Origin: Taudactylus pleione
Taxonomy: Eukaryota > Chordata > Amphibia > Anura > Myobatrachidae
Assembly (NCBI GenBank): GCA_031769625.1
Contig: JAUIMM010000722.1
Coordinates: 310,001 to 374,000 of the forward strand
Direction: 5' to 3'
DNA length: 64,000 nucleotides
Of the stretch, positions 1 through 12,286 are shown piece by piece. The notes under the pieces are model-generated. The model did not search any database. It worked only from the letters and a program-made list of their open reading frames with translations, and was not told the DNA's origin. Every line of letters starts with the position of its first letter. The stretch's first letter is position 1. A program made the position numbers and the translations under genes.

Positions 1-26
1 AAATTAAGATTTTTTTTTTTTAAATG

Positions 27-786
27 CTTGCAGTTTTTGATCCATTTGGTCTACAATTATGCGACCAGTATCGCTGGAAAGCCCTTGTTCACAGCTACCT
101 CCACACTAATTTTGGGCCATTTTGACAATCAGGAGGAGGAGAAACAGCTGGTCAAATATAGGGTTCCTAGGCTCCTCTGGTCCCGCTTCCAAAAATGCAC
201 GGAAAGACCTTTTTCAGAGCTACCTTCACACCAATTTCGGGCCATTTTAACCACCATGCAGCGGAGAAATAGCCAATCAAAAGAAGGGTTCCTTGGAGAA
301 ATATACAGTTAATGGATTCTTATGCTCCTCCGGTCCTACTTTAAGTCAATGGAGATTTTTTTTTGCTTTAAATGCTTGCAGTTATTGATCCATTTGGTCT
401 ACAATTATGCGACCAGTATGGCTGGAAAGCACTTGATAAGAACTACTTCCACACATATTTTGGGACATTTTGACTGTCAGGCAGTGGAGAAACAGCCAGT
501 CAAAGAAAGGGTTCCTAGGCTCCTCCAGTCCACTTTAAGTAAATTAAGATTTTTTTTTTAAAATGCTTGCAGTTATTGATCCATTTGGTTTACAATTATG
601 CGACCAGTATGGCTGGAAAGCACTTGCTAAGAACTACTGACAAACCAATTTTGGGCCATTTTGACTGTCAGGTAATGGAGAAACAGCCCGTCAAAGAAAG
701 GGTTCCTAGTCTCCTCCAGTCCACTTTAAGTCATAGTCTCCTCCAGTCCACTTTAAGTCAATTGAGATTTTTTTTTGCTTTAAATG
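27..786 (+). repeat. Canonical HOR with a 27-bp internal tandem duplication (760 bp)
   Basis: An A1-A2-B-C unit is lengthened because 27 bp of module C (707-733, starting TAGTCTCCTCCAGTCC) is repeated directly at 734-760. The only other copy is in the matching unit of the 3116-bp duplicate. Confidence 0.93.
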
Positions 787-1326
787 CTTGCAGTTTTTGA
801 TCCATTTGGTCTACAATTATGCGACCAGTATCGCTGGAAAGCCCTTGTTCACAGATACCTCCACACCAATTTTGGGCCATTTTGACAATCAGGAGGAGGA
901 GAAACAGCTGGTCAAAGATAGGGTTCCTAGGCTCCTCTGGTCCCGCTTCCAAAAATGTACAGAAAGACATTTTTCAGAGCTACCTTCACACCGATTTTGG
1001 GCCATTTTAACCACCATGCAGCGAAGAAATAGCCAATCAATAGAAGGGTTCCTTGGAGAAATATACAGTTAATGGACACTTATGCTCCTCCGGTCCCACT
1101 TTAAGTCAATGGAGATTTTTTTTAGCTTTAAATGCTTGCAGTTATTGATCCATTTGGTCTACAATTATGCGACCAGTATGCCTGGAAAGCACTTGATAAG
1201 AACTACTTCCACACAAATTTTGGGCCATTTTGACTGTCAGGCTGTGGAGAAACAGCCAGTCACAGAAAGGGTTCCTAGGCTACTCCAGTCCACTTTAAGT
1301 AAATTAAGATTTTTTTTTTTTAAATG
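787..1326 (+). repeat. Three-module unit A1-A2-B (C missing), 540 bp
   Basis: B runs through its AAGTAAATTAAGAT linker and a 12-T tract straight into the next A1. The B is the GTATGCCTGG / GGCTGTGGAG / GTCACAGAAAGG / CTACTCC variant that recurs in many such units. Confidence 0.9.
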
Positions 1327-2059
1327 CTTGCAGTTTTTGATCCATTTGGTCTACAATTATGCGACCAGTATCGCTGGAAAGCCCTTGTTCACAGCTACCT
1401 CCACACTAATTTTGGGCCATTTTGACAATCAGGAGGAGGAGAAACAGCTGGTCAAATATAGGGTTCCTAGGCTCCTCTGGTCCCGCTTCCAAAAATGCAC
1501 GAAAATACCTTTTTCAGAGCTACCTTCACACCGATTTTGGGCCATTTTAACCACCATGCAGCGGAGAAATAGCCAATCAAAAGAAGGGTTCCTTGGAGAA
1601 ATGTACTGTTAATAAATTCTTATGCTCCTCCGGTCCCACTTTAAGTCAATGGAGATTTTTTTTTGCTTTAAATGCTTGCAGTTATTGATCCATTTGGTCT
1701 ACAATTATGCGTCCAGTATGGCTGGAAAGCACTTGATAAGAACTACTTCCACACATATTTTGGGACATTTTGACTGTCAGGCAGTGGAGAAACAGCCAGT
1801 CAAAGAAAGGGTTCCTAGGCTCCTCCAGTCCACTTTAAGTAAATTAAGATTTTTTTTAAAAAATGCTTGCAGTTATTGATCCATTTGGTTTACAATTATG
1901 CGACCAGTATGGCTGGAAAGCACTTGCTAAGAACTACTGACAAACCAATTTTGGGCCATTTTGACTGTCAGGCAATGGAGAAACAGCCCGTCAAAGAAAG
2001 GGTTCCTAGTCTCCTCCAGTCCACTTTAAGTCAATTGAGATTTTTTTTTGCTTTAAATG

Positions 2060-2602
2060 CTTGCAGTTTTTGATCCATTTGGTCTACAATTATGCGACCA
2101 GTATCGCTGGAAAGCCCTTGTTCACAGATACCTCCACACCAATTTTGGGCCATTTTGACAATCAGGAGGAGGAGAAACAGCTGGTCAAAGATAGGGTTCC
2201 TAGGCTCCTCTGGTCCCGCTTCCAAAAATGCACGAAAAGACCTTTTTCAGAGCTACCATCACACCGATTTTGGGCCGTTTTAACCACCATGCAGCGGAGA
2301 AATAGCCAATCAAAAGAAGGGTTCCTTGGAGAAATGTACTGTTAATAAATTCTTATGCTCCTCCGGTCCCACTTTAAGTCAATGGAGATTTTTTTTTGCT
2401 TTAAATGCTTGCAGTTATTGATCCATTTGGTCTACAATTATGCTCACCAGTATGGCTGGAAAGCACTTGATAAGAACTACTTCCACACATATTTTGGGAC
2501 ATTTTGACTGTCAGGCAGTGGAGAAACAGCCAGTGAAAGAAAGGATTCCTAGTCTCCTCCAGTCCACTTTAAGTCAATTGAGATTTTTTTTTGCTTTAAA
2601 TG
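2060..2602 (+). repeat. Three-module unit with a B/C chimera, 543 bp
   Basis: The module from about 2,410 begins as a GCTCACC-type B (CACTTGATAAG, CACACATATT, GGCAGTGGAG) and ends as C (AAAGGATTCCTAGTCTCC, GTCAATTGAG). The switch lies between about 2,522 and 2,542. Confidence 0.88.
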
Positions 2603-3142
2603 CTTGCAGTTTTTCATCCATTTGGTCTACGATTATGCGACCAGTATCGATGGAAAGACCTTGTTCACAGCTACCTCCACACCAATTTTGGGCCATTTTG
2701 ACAATCAGGAGGAGGAGAAACAGCTGGTCAAAGATAGGGTTCCTAGGCTCCTCTGGTCCCGCTTCCAAAAATGTACAGAAAGACCTTTTTCAGAGCTACC
2801 TTCACACCGATTTTGGGCCATTTTAACCACCATGCAGCGAAGAAATAGCCAATCAAAAGAAGGGTTCCTTGGAGAAATATACAGTTAATGGATACTTATG
2901 CTCCTCCGGTCCCACTTTAAGTCAATGGAGATTTTTTTTAGCTTTAAATGCTTGCAGTTATTGATCCATTTGGTCTACAATTATGCGACCAGTATGCCTG
3001 GAAAGCACTTGATAAGAACTACTTCCACACAAATTTTGGGCCATTTTGACTGTCAGGCTGTGGAGAAACAGCCAGTCACAGAAAGGGTTCCTAGGCTACT
3101 CCAGTCCACTTTAAGTAAATTAAGATTTTTTTTTTTTAAATG
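2603..3142 (+). repeat. Three-module unit A1-A2-B, 540 bp
   Basis: The A1 has the TTTCATCC / CTACGATT / GTATCGATGG haplotype. B is the GCCTGG variant and is joined directly to A1 at 3143. Confidence 0.9.
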
Positions 3143-3902
3143 CTTGCAGTTTTTGATCCATTTGGTCTACAATTATGCGACCAGTATCGCTGGAAAGCCC
3201 TTGTTCACAGCTACCTCCACACTAATTTTGGGCCATTTTGACAATCAGGAGGAGGAGAAACAGCTGGTCAAATATAGGGTTCCTAGGCTCCTCTGGTCCC
3301 GCTTCCAAAAATGCACGGAAAGACCTTTTTCAGAGCTACCTTCACACCAATTTCGGGCCATTTTAACCACCATGCAGCGGAGAAATAGCCAATCAAAAGA
3401 AGGGTTCCTTGGAGAAATATACAGTTAATGGATTCTTATGCTCCTCCGGTCCTACTTTAAGTCAATGGAGATTTTTTTTTGCTTTAAATGCTTGCAGTTA
3501 TTGATCCATTTGGTCTACAATTATGCGACCAGTATGGCTGGAAAGCACTTGATAAGAACTACTTCCACACATATTTTGGGACATTTTGACTGTCAGGCAG
3601 TGGAGAAACAGCCAGTCAAAGAAAGGGTTCCTAGGCTCCTCCAGTCCACTTTAAGTAAATTAAGATTTTTTTTTTAAAATGCTTGCAGTTATTGATCCAT
3701 TTGGTTTACAATTATGCGACCAGTATGGCTGGAAAGCACTTGCTAAGAACTACTGACAAACCAATTTTGGGCCATTTTGACTGTCAGGTAATGGAGAAAC
3801 AGCCCGTCAAAGAAAGGGTTCCTAGTCTCCTCCAGTCCACTTTAAGTCATAGTCTCCTCCAGTCCACTTTAAGTCAATTGAGATTTTTTTTTGCTTTAAA
3901 TG
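3143..3902 (+). repeat. Duplicate of the 760-bp HOR with the 27-bp insertion
   Basis: This unit carries the same 27-bp duplication at 3823-3849 and 3850-3876, exactly 3116 bp downstream of the first, so it was inherited with the larger duplication rather than arising twice. Confidence 0.93.
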
Positions 3903-4442
3903 CTTGCAGTTTTTGATCCATTTGGTCTACAATTATGCGACCAGTATCGCTGGAAAGCCCTTGTTCACAGATACCTCCACACCAATTTTGGGCCATTTTG
4001 ACAATCAGGAGGAGGAGAAACAGCTGGTCAAAGATAGGGTTCCTAGGCTCCTCTGGTCCCGCTTCCAAAAATGTACAGAAAGACATTTTTCAGAGCTACC
4101 TTCACACCGATTTTGGGCCATTTTAACCACCATGCAGCGAAGAAATAGCCAATCAATAGAAGGGTTCCTTGGAGAAATATACAGTTAATGGACACTTATG
4201 CTCCTCCGGTCCCACTTTAAGTCAATGGAGATTTTTTTTAGCTTTAAATGCTTGCAGTTATTGATCCATTTGGTCTACAATTATGCGACCAGTATGCCTG
4301 GAAAGCACTTGATAAGAACTACTTCCACACAAATTTTGGGCCATTTTGACTGTCAGGCTGTGGAGAAACAGCCAGTCACAGAAAGGGTTCCTAGGCTACT
4401 CCAGTCCACTTTAAGTAAATTAAGATTTTTTTTTTTTAAATG
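3903..4442 (+). repeat. Three-module unit A1-A2-B, 540 bp
   Basis: Duplicate of the unit at 787, displaced by 3116 bp, with the same AATCAATAGAAGG variant in A2. Confidence 0.9.
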
Positions 4443-6197
4443 CTTGCAGTTTTTGATCCATTTGGTCTACAATTATGCGACCAGTATCGCTGGAAAGCCC
4501 TTGTTCACAGCTACCTCCACACTAATTTTGGGCCATTTTGACAATCAGGAGGAGGAGAAACAGCTGGTCAAATATAGGGTTCCTAGGCTCCTCTGGTCCC
4601 GCTTCCAAAAATGCACGAAAATACCTTTTTCAGAGCTACCTTCACACCGATTTTGGGCCATTTTAACCACCATGCAGCGGAGAAATAGCCAATCAAAAGA
4701 AGGGTTCCTTGGAGAAATGTACTGTTAATAAATTCTTATGCTCCTCCGGTCCCACTTTAAGTCAATGGAGATTTTTTTTTGCTTTAAATGCTTGCAGTTA
4801 TTGATCCATTTGGTCTACAATTATGCGTCCAGTATGGCTGGAAAGCACTTGATAAGAACTACTTCCACACATATTTTGGGACATTTTGACTGTCAGGCAG
4901 TGGAGAAACAGCCAGTCAAAGAAAGGGTTCCTAGGCTCCTCCAGTCCACTTTAAGTAAATTAAGATTTTTTTTAAAAAATGCTTGCAGTTATTGATCCAT
5001 TTGGTTTACAATTATGCGACCAGTATGGCTGGAAAGCACTTGCTAAGAACTACTGACAAACCAATTTTGGGCCATTTTGACTGTCAGGCAATGGAGAAAC
5101 AGCCCGTCAAAGAAAGGGTTCCTAGTCTCCTCCAGTCCACTTTAAGTCAATTGAGATTTTTTTTTGCTTTAAATGCTTGCAGTTTTTGATCCATTTGGTC
5201 TACAATTATGCGACCAGTATCGCTGGAAAGCCCTTGTTCACAGATACCTCCACACCAATTTTGGGCCATTTTGACAATCAGGAGGAGGAGAAACAGCTGA
5301 TCAAAGATAGGGTTCCTAGGCTCCTCTGGTCCCGCTTCCAAAAATGCACGAAAAGACCTTTTTCAGAGCTACCTTCACACCGATTTTGGGCCGTTTTAAC
5401 CACCATACAGCGGAGAAATAGCCAATCAAAAGAAGGGTTCCTTGGAGAAATGTACTGTTAATAAATTCTTATGCTCCTCCGGTCCCACTTTAAGTCAATG
5501 GAGATTTTTTTTTGCTTTAAATGCTTGCAGTTATTGAGCCATTTGGTCTACAATTATGCTCACCAGTATGGCTGGAAAGCACTTGATAAGAACTACTTCC
5601 ACACAAATTTGGGCCATTTTGACTGTCAGGCAGTGGAGAAACAGCCAGTCAAGGAAAGGGTTCCTAAGCTCCTCCAGTCCACTTTAAGTAAATTAAGATT
5701 TTTTTTTTTAAATGCTTGCAGTTATTGATCCATTTGGTCTACAATTATGCGACCAGTATGGCTGGAAAGCACTTGCTAAGTACTACTGCCAAACCAATTT
5801 TGGGCCATTTTGACTGTCAGGCAATGGAGAAACAGCCAGTCAAAGAAAGGGTTCCTAGTCTCCTCCAGTCCACTTTAAGTCAATTGAGATTTTTTTTTGC
5901 TTTAAATGCTTGCAGTTTTTGATCCATTTGGTCTACAATTATGCGACCAGTATCGCTGGAAAGCCCTTGTTCACAGCTACCTCCACACCAATTTTGGGCC
6001 ATTTTGACAATCAGGAGGAGAAACAGCTGATCAAAGAAAGGGTTCCTAGGCTCCTCTGGTCCCGCTTCCAAAAATGCACGAAAATACCTTTTTCAGAGCT
6101 ACCTTCACACCGATTTTGGGCCATTTTAACCACCATGCAGCGGAGAAATAGCCAATCAAAAGAAGGGTTCCTTGGAGAATTATACAGTTAATGGATT

Positions 6198-9125
6198 CTT
6201 ATGCTCCTCCGGTCCCACTTTAAGTCAATGGAGATTTTTTTTTGCTTTAAATGCTTGCAGTTATTGATCCATTTGGTCTACAATTATGTGTCCAGTATGG
6301 CTGGAAAGCACTTGATAAGAACTACTTCCACACATATTTTGGGACATTTTGACTGTCAGGCAGTGGAGAAACAGCCAGTCAAAGAAAGGGTTCCTAGGCT
6401 CCTCCAGTCCACTTTAAGTAAATTAAGATTTTTTTTTAAAAATGCTTGCAGTTATTGATCCATTTGGTTTACAATTATGCGACCAGTATGGCTGGAAAGC
6501 ACTTGCTAAGAACTACTGACAAACCAATTTTGGGCCATTTTGACTGTCAGGCAATGGAGAAACAGCCCGTCAAAGAAAGGGTTCCTAGTCTCCTCCAGTC
6601 CACTTTAAGTCAATTGAGATTTTTTTTTGCTTTAAATGCTTGCAGTTTTTGATCCATTTGGTCTACAATTATGCGACCAGTATCGCTGGAAAGCCCTTGT
6701 TCACAGATACCTCCACACCAATTTTGGGCCATTTTGACAATCAGGAGGAGGAGAAACAGCTGGTCAAAGATAGGGTTCCTAGGCTCCTCTGGTCCCGCTT
6801 CCAAAAATGCACGAAAAGACCTTTTTCAGAGCTACCTTCACACCGATTTTGGGCCGTTTTAACCACCATGCAGCGGAGAAATAGCCAATCAAAAGAAGGT
6901 TTCCTTGGAGAAATGTACTGTTAATAAATTCTTATGCTCCTCCGGTCCCACTTTAAGTCAATGGAGATTTTTTTTTGCTTTAAATGCTTGCAGTTATTGA
7001 TCCATTTGGTCTACAATTATGCTCACCAGTATGGCTGGAAAGCACTTGATAAGAACTACTTCCACACATATTTTGGGACATTTTGACTGTCAGGCAGTGG
7101 AGAAACAGCCAGTGAAAGAAAGGGTTCCTAGGCTCCTCCAGTCCACTTTAAGTAAATTAAGATTTTTTTTTTAAATGCTTGCAGTTATTGATACATTTGG
7201 TCTACAATTATGCGACCAGTATGGCTGGAAAGCACTTACTAAGAACTACTGCCAAACCAATTTTGGGCCATTTTGACTGTCAGGCAATGGAGAAACAGCC
7301 CGTCAAAGAAAGGATTCCTAGTCTCCTCCAGTCCACTTTAAGTCAATTGAGATTTTTTTTTGCTTTAAATGCTTGCAGTTTTTCATCCATTTGGTCTACG
7401 ATTATGCGACCAGTATCGATGGAAAGACCTTGTTCACAGCTACCTCCACACCAATTTTGGGCCATTTTGACAATCAGGAGGAGGAGAAACAGCTGGTCAA
7501 AGATAGGGTTCCTAGGCTCCTCTGGTCCCGCTTCCAAAAATGTACAGAAAGACCTTTTTCAGAGCTACCTTCACACCGATTTTGGGCCATTTTAACCACC
7601 ATGCAGCGAAGAAATAGCCAATCAAAAGAAGGGTTCCTTGGAGAAATATACAGTTAATGGATACTTATGCTCCTCCGGTCCCACTTTAAGTCAATGGAGA
7701 TTTTTTTTTGCTTTAAATGCTTGCAGTTATTGATCCATTTGGTCTACAATTATGTGTCCAGTATGGCTGGAAAGCACTTGATAAGAACTACTTCCACACA
7801 TATTTTGGGACATTTTGACTGTCAGGCAGTGGAGAAACAGCCAGTCAAAGAAAGGGTTCCTAGGCTCCTCCAGTCCACTTTAAGTAAATTAAGATTTTTT
7901 TTTAAAAATGCTTGCAGTTATTGATCCATTTGGTTTACAATTATGCGACCAGTATGGCTGGAAAGCACTTGCTAAGAACTACTGACAAACCAATTTTGGG
8001 CCATTTTGACTGTCAGGCAATGGAGAAACAGCCCGTCAAAGAAAGGGTTCCTAGTCTCCTCCAGTCCACTTTAAGTCAATTGAGATTTTTTTTTGCTTTA
8101 AATGCTTGCAGTTTTTGATCCATTTGGTCTACAATTATGCGACCAGTATCGCTGGAAAGCCCTTGTTCACAGATACCTCCACACCAATTTTGGGCCATTT
8201 TGACAATCAGGAGGAGGAGAAACAGCTGGTCAAAGATAGGGTTCCTAGGCTCCTCTGGTCCCGCTTCCAAAAATGCACGAAAAGACCTTTTTCAGAGCTA
8301 CCTTCACACCGATTTTGGGCCGTTTTAACCACCATGCAGCGGAGAAATAGCCAATCAAAAGAAGGGTTCCTTGGAGAAATGTACTGTTAATAAATTCTTA
8401 TGCTCCTCCGGTCCCACTTTAAGTCAATGGAGATTTTTTTTTGCTTTAAATGCTTGCAGTTATTGATCCATTTGGTCTACAATTATGCTCACCAGTATGG
8501 CTGGAAAGCACTTGATAAGAACTACTTCCACACATATTTTGGGACATTTTGACTGTCAGGCAGTGGAGAAACAGCCAGTGAAAGAAAGGGTTCCTAGGCT
8601 CCTCCAGTCCACTTTAAGTAAATTAAGATTTTTTTTTTAAATGCTTGCAGTTATTGATACATTTGGTCTACAATTATGCGACCAGTATGGCTGGAAAGCA
8701 CTTACTAAGAACTACTGCCAAACCAATTTTGGGCCATTTTGACCGTCAGGCAATGGAGAAACAGCCCGTCAAAGAAAGGATTCCTAGTCTCCTCCAGTCC
8801 ACTTTAAGTCAATTGAGATTTTTTTTTGCTTTAAATGCTTGCAGTTTTTCATCCATTTGGTCTACGATTATGCGACCAGTATCGATGGAAAGACCTTGTT
8901 CACAGCTACCTCCACACCAATTTTGGGCCATTTTGACAATCAGGAGGAGGAGAAACAGCTGGTCAAAGATAGGGTTCCTAGGCTCCTCTGGTCCCGCTTC
9001 CAAAAATGTACAGAAAGACCTTTTTCAGAGCTACCTTCACACCGATTTTGGGCCATTTTAACCACCATGCAGCGAAGAAATATCCAATCAAAAGAAGGGT
9101 TCCTTGGAGAAATATACAGTTAATG
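6198..9125 (+). repeat. Tandem superduplication, period 1466 bp (two HORs)
   Basis: The segment 6198-7663 is repeated at 7664-9125. Both carry the uncommon ATGTGTCCAGTATGG in module B (about 6,286 and 7,752) and the same order of A1 variants. Private changes in single copies include AAGGTTTCC (6,898), GACCGTCAGG (8,742) and TATCCAATC (9,082). Confidence 0.88.
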
Positions 9126-9376
9126 GATACTTATGCTCCTCCGGTCCCACTTTAAGTCAATGGAGATTTTTTTTAGCTTTAAATGCTTGCAGTTATTGAT
9201 CCATTTGGTCTACAATTATGCGACCAGTATGCCTGGAAAGCACTTGATAAGAACTACTTCCACACAAATTTTGGGCCATTTTGACTGTCAGGCTGTGGAG
9301 AAACAGCCAGTCACAGAAAGGGTTCCTAGGCTACTCCAGTCCACTTTAAGTAAATTAAGATTTTTTTTTTTAAATG
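8838..9376 (+). repeat. Three-module unit A1-A2-B, 539 bp
   Basis: A1 has GTATCGATGG; A2 has the private TATCCAATC; B is the GCCTGG variant and runs into A1 at 9377. Confidence 0.9.
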
Positions 9377-11789
9377 CTTGCAGTTTTTGATCCATTTGGT
9401 CTACAATTATGCGACCAGTATCGCTGGAAAGCCCTTGTTCACAGCTACCTCCACACTAATTTTGGGCCATTTTGACAATCAGGAGGAGGAGAAACAGCTG
9501 GTCAAATATAGGGTTCCTAGGCTCCTCTGGTCCCGCTTCCAAAAATGCACGGAAAGACCTTTTTCAGAGCTACCTTCACACCAATTTTGGGCCATTTTAA
9601 CCACCATGCAGCGGAGAAATAGCCAAACAAAAGAAGGGTTCCTTGGAGAAATATACAGTTAATGGATTCTTATGCTCCTCCGGTCCCACTTTAAGTCAAT
9701 GGAGATTTTTTTTTGCTTTAAATGCTTGCAGTTATTGATCCATTTGGTCTACAATTATGCGACCAGTATGGCTGGAAAGCACTTGATAAGAACTACTTCC
9801 ACACATATTTTGGGACATTTTGACTGTCAGGCAGTGGAGAAACAGCCAGTCAAAGAAAGGGTTCCTAGGCTCCTCCAGTCCACTTTAAGTAAATTAAGAT
9901 TTTTTTTTTAAAATGCTTGCAGTTATTGATCCATTTGGTTTACAATTATGCGACCAGTATGGCTGGAAAGCACTTGCTAAGAACTACTGACAAACAAATT
10001 TTGGGCCATTTTGACTGTCAGGTAATGGAGAAACAGCCCGTCAAAGAAAGGGTTCCTAGTCTCCTCCAGTCCACTTTAAGTCAATTGAGATTTTTTTTTG
10101 CTTTAAATGCTTGCAGTTTTTGATCCATTTGGTCTACAATTATGCGACCAGTATCGCTGGAAAGCCCTTGTTCACAGATACCTCCACACCAATTTTGGGC
10201 CATTTTGACAATCAGGAGTAGGAGAAACAGCTGGTCAAAGATAGGGTTCCTAGGCTCCTCTGGTCCCGCTTCCAAAAATGCACGAAAAGACCTTTTTCAG
10301 AGCTACCTTCACACCGATTTTGGGCCGTTTTAACCACCATGCAGCGGAGAAATAGCCAATCAAAAGAAGGGTTCCTTGGAGAAATGTACTGTTAATAAAT
10401 TCTTATGCTCCTCCGGTCCCACTTTAAGTCAATGGAGATTTTTTTTTGCTTTAAATGCTTGCAGTTATTGATCCATTTGGTCTACAATTATGCTCACCAG
10501 TATGGCTGGAAAGCACTTGATAAGAACTACTTCCACACATATTTTGGGACATTTTGACTGTCAGGCAGTGGAGAAACAGCCAGTGAAAGAAAGGGTTCCT
10601 AGGCTCCTCCAGTCCACTTTAAGTAAATTAAGATTTTTTTTTAAATGCTTGCAGTTATTGATACATTTGGTCTACAATTATGCGACCAGTATGGCTGGAA
10701 AGCACTTACTAAGAACTACTGCCAAACCAATTTTGGGCCATTTTGACTGTCAGGCAATGGAGAAACAGCCCGTCAAAGAAAGGATTCCTAGTCTCCTCCA
10801 GTCCACTTTAAGTCAATTGAGATTTTTTTTTGCTTTAAATGCTTGCAGTTTTTCATCCATTTGGTCTACGATTATGCGACCAGTATCGATGGAAAGACCT
10901 TGTTCACAGCTACCTCCACACCAATTTTGGGCCATTTTGACAATCAGGAGGAGGAGAAACAGCTGGTCAAAGATAGGGTTCCTAGGCTCCTCTGGTCCCG
11001 CTTCCAAAAATGTACAGAAAGACCTTTTTCAGAGCTACCTTCACACCGATTTTGGGCCATTTTAACCACCATGCAGCGAAGAAATAGCCAATCAAAAGAA
11101 GGGTTCCTTGGAGAAATATACAGTTAATGGATACTTATGCTCCTCCGGTCCCACTTTAAGTCAATGGAGATTTTTTTTAGCTTTAAATGCTTGCAGTTAT
11201 TGATCCATTTGGTCTACAATTATGCGACCAGTATGCCTGGAAAGCACTTGATAAGAACTACTTCCACACAAATTTTGGGCCATTTTGACTGTCAGGCTGT
11301 GGAGAAACAGCCAGTCACAGAAAGGGTTCCTAGGCTACTCCAGTCCACTTTAAGTAAATTAAGATTTTTTTTTTTAAATGCTTGCAGTTTTTGATCCATT
11401 TGGTCTACAATTATGCGACCAGTATCGCTGGAAAGCCCTTGTTCACAGCTACCTCCACACTAATTTTGGGCCATTTTGACAATCAGGAGGAGGAGAAACA
11501 GCTGGTCAAATATAGGGTTCCTAGGCTCCTCTGGTCCTGCTTCCAAAAATGCACGAAAATACCTTTTTCAGAGCTACCTTCACACCGATTTTGGGCCATT
11601 TTAACCACCATGCAGCGGAGAAATAGCCAATCAAAAGAAGGGTTCCTTGGAGAAATATACAGTTAATGGATTCTTATGCTCCTCCAGTCCCACTATAAGT
11701 CAATGGAGATTTTTTTTTGCTTTAAATGCTTGCAGTTATTGATCCATTCGGTCTACAATTATGCAACCAGTATGGCTGGAATGTACTTG
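9126..11789 (+). repeat. Mosaic stretch of HOR units without one clear larger period
   Basis: Four- and three-module units (A1 at 9378, 10111, 10843, 11382) alternate here. Individual units match others at varied distances: the A1-A2 at 10843 matches those at 7373 and 8839, and the 11382-11915 segment matches 22717-23250. The unit at 10111 has a GAGTAGGAG variant (about 10,217), and the 11382 unit has lost the CGGG of the CENP-B-like motif. Confidence 0.75.
10842..11380 (+). repeat. Three-module unit A1-A2-B, 539 bp
   Basis: Near copy of the unit at 8838 without its private TATCCAATC change. Confidence 0.9.
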
Positions 11790-12112
11790 ATAAGAACTAC
11801 TTCCACACAAATTTTGGGCCATTTTGACTGTCAGGCAGTGGAGAAACAGCCAGTCAAAGAAAGGGTTCCTAGGCTTCTCCAGTCCACTTTAAGTAAATTA
11901 AGATTTTTTTTTTAAATGATTGCAGTTATTGATCCATTTGGTCTACAATTATGCGACCAATATGGCTGGAAAGCACTTGCTAAGTACTACTGCCAAACCA
12001 ATTTTGGGCCATTTTGACTGTCAGGCAATGGAGAAACAGCCAGTCAAAGAAAGGGTTCCTAGTCTCCTCCAGTCCACTTTAAGTCAATTGAGATTTTTTT
12101 TTGCTTTAAATG

Positions 12113-12286
12113 CTTGCAGTTTTTGATCCATTTGGTCTACAATTATGCGACCAGTATCGCTGGAAAGCCCTTGTTTACAGCTACCTCCACACCAATTTTT
12201 GGCCATTTTGACAATCAGGAGGAGGAGAAACAGCTGGTCAAAGATAGGGTTCCTAGGCTCCTCTGGTCCCGCTTCCAAAAATGCAC
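12113..12286 (+). repeat. Module A1 (type copy)
   Basis: A1 opens with TTGCAGTTTTTGATCC where B and C have TTGCAGTTATTGATCC. Diagnostic positions are GTATCGCTGG, CCTTGTTTACAG or CCTTGTTCACAG, GACAATCAGGAGGAGGAG and CTCCTCTGGTCCCGC. It ends abruptly in CTTCCAAAAATG, with no poly-T linker before A2. Relative to B it lacks roughly 66 bp between the CTCC box and the next GGAAAG, which is the linker plus the leading part of the following module. Confidence 0.88.
12267..12283 (-). other. CENP-B-box-like 17-mer at the A1/A2 junction (type copy; once per HOR)
   Basis: On the minus strand this reads CATTTTTGGAAGCGGGA. The known mammalian CENP-B box is YTTCGTTGGAARCGGGA. Fourteen of 17 positions agree and the last 12 are a perfect run, but the TTCG at box positions 2-5 reads ATTT. 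CENP-B binding is known to need both TTCG and CGGG, so this is at best a half-box. The motif sits 153 bp after each A1 opening listed for the array (for example 181-197 in the first unit) and is almost invariant. Exceptions I noticed are near 11,538 (CCCGC to CCTGC), 39,483, 47,359 and 59,463. Confidence 0.5.

Larger units (their letters stand above)
1..5570 (+). repeat. Tandem superduplication, period 3116 bp
   Basis: Bases 1-3116 recur from 3117 in the same unit order (760, 540, 733 bp), and the match lasts to about 2,460/5,576. Both copies carry the private 27-bp duplication (707-760 and 3823-3876) and the variant GACATTTTTCAG at about 965 and 4,081. The few differences include CTGGTCAAAG against CTGATCAAAG (5,298) and ACCATCACACC against ACCTTCACACC. 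After about 2,460 the first copy continues into a B/C chimera while the second continues as an ordinary B. Confidence 0.88.

Noticed and set aside
28..312. Recurring 94-codon open frame across A1-A2, present in most units
   Set aside because: It starts at TTG, not ATG. It recurs because the DNA recurs and shifts frame from unit to unit, since 733 is not a multiple of 3. It is overlapped by other open frames on both strands. Amino-acid-changing differences are as common as silent ones by eye, and frameshifting indels are tolerated (23,575; 31,529).
758..970. Recurring minus-strand frames of 62-84 codons through the A1 module
   Set aside because: They are antisense shadows of the same repeat, begin at TTG or run from linker to linker, and show no conserved start context or selection.
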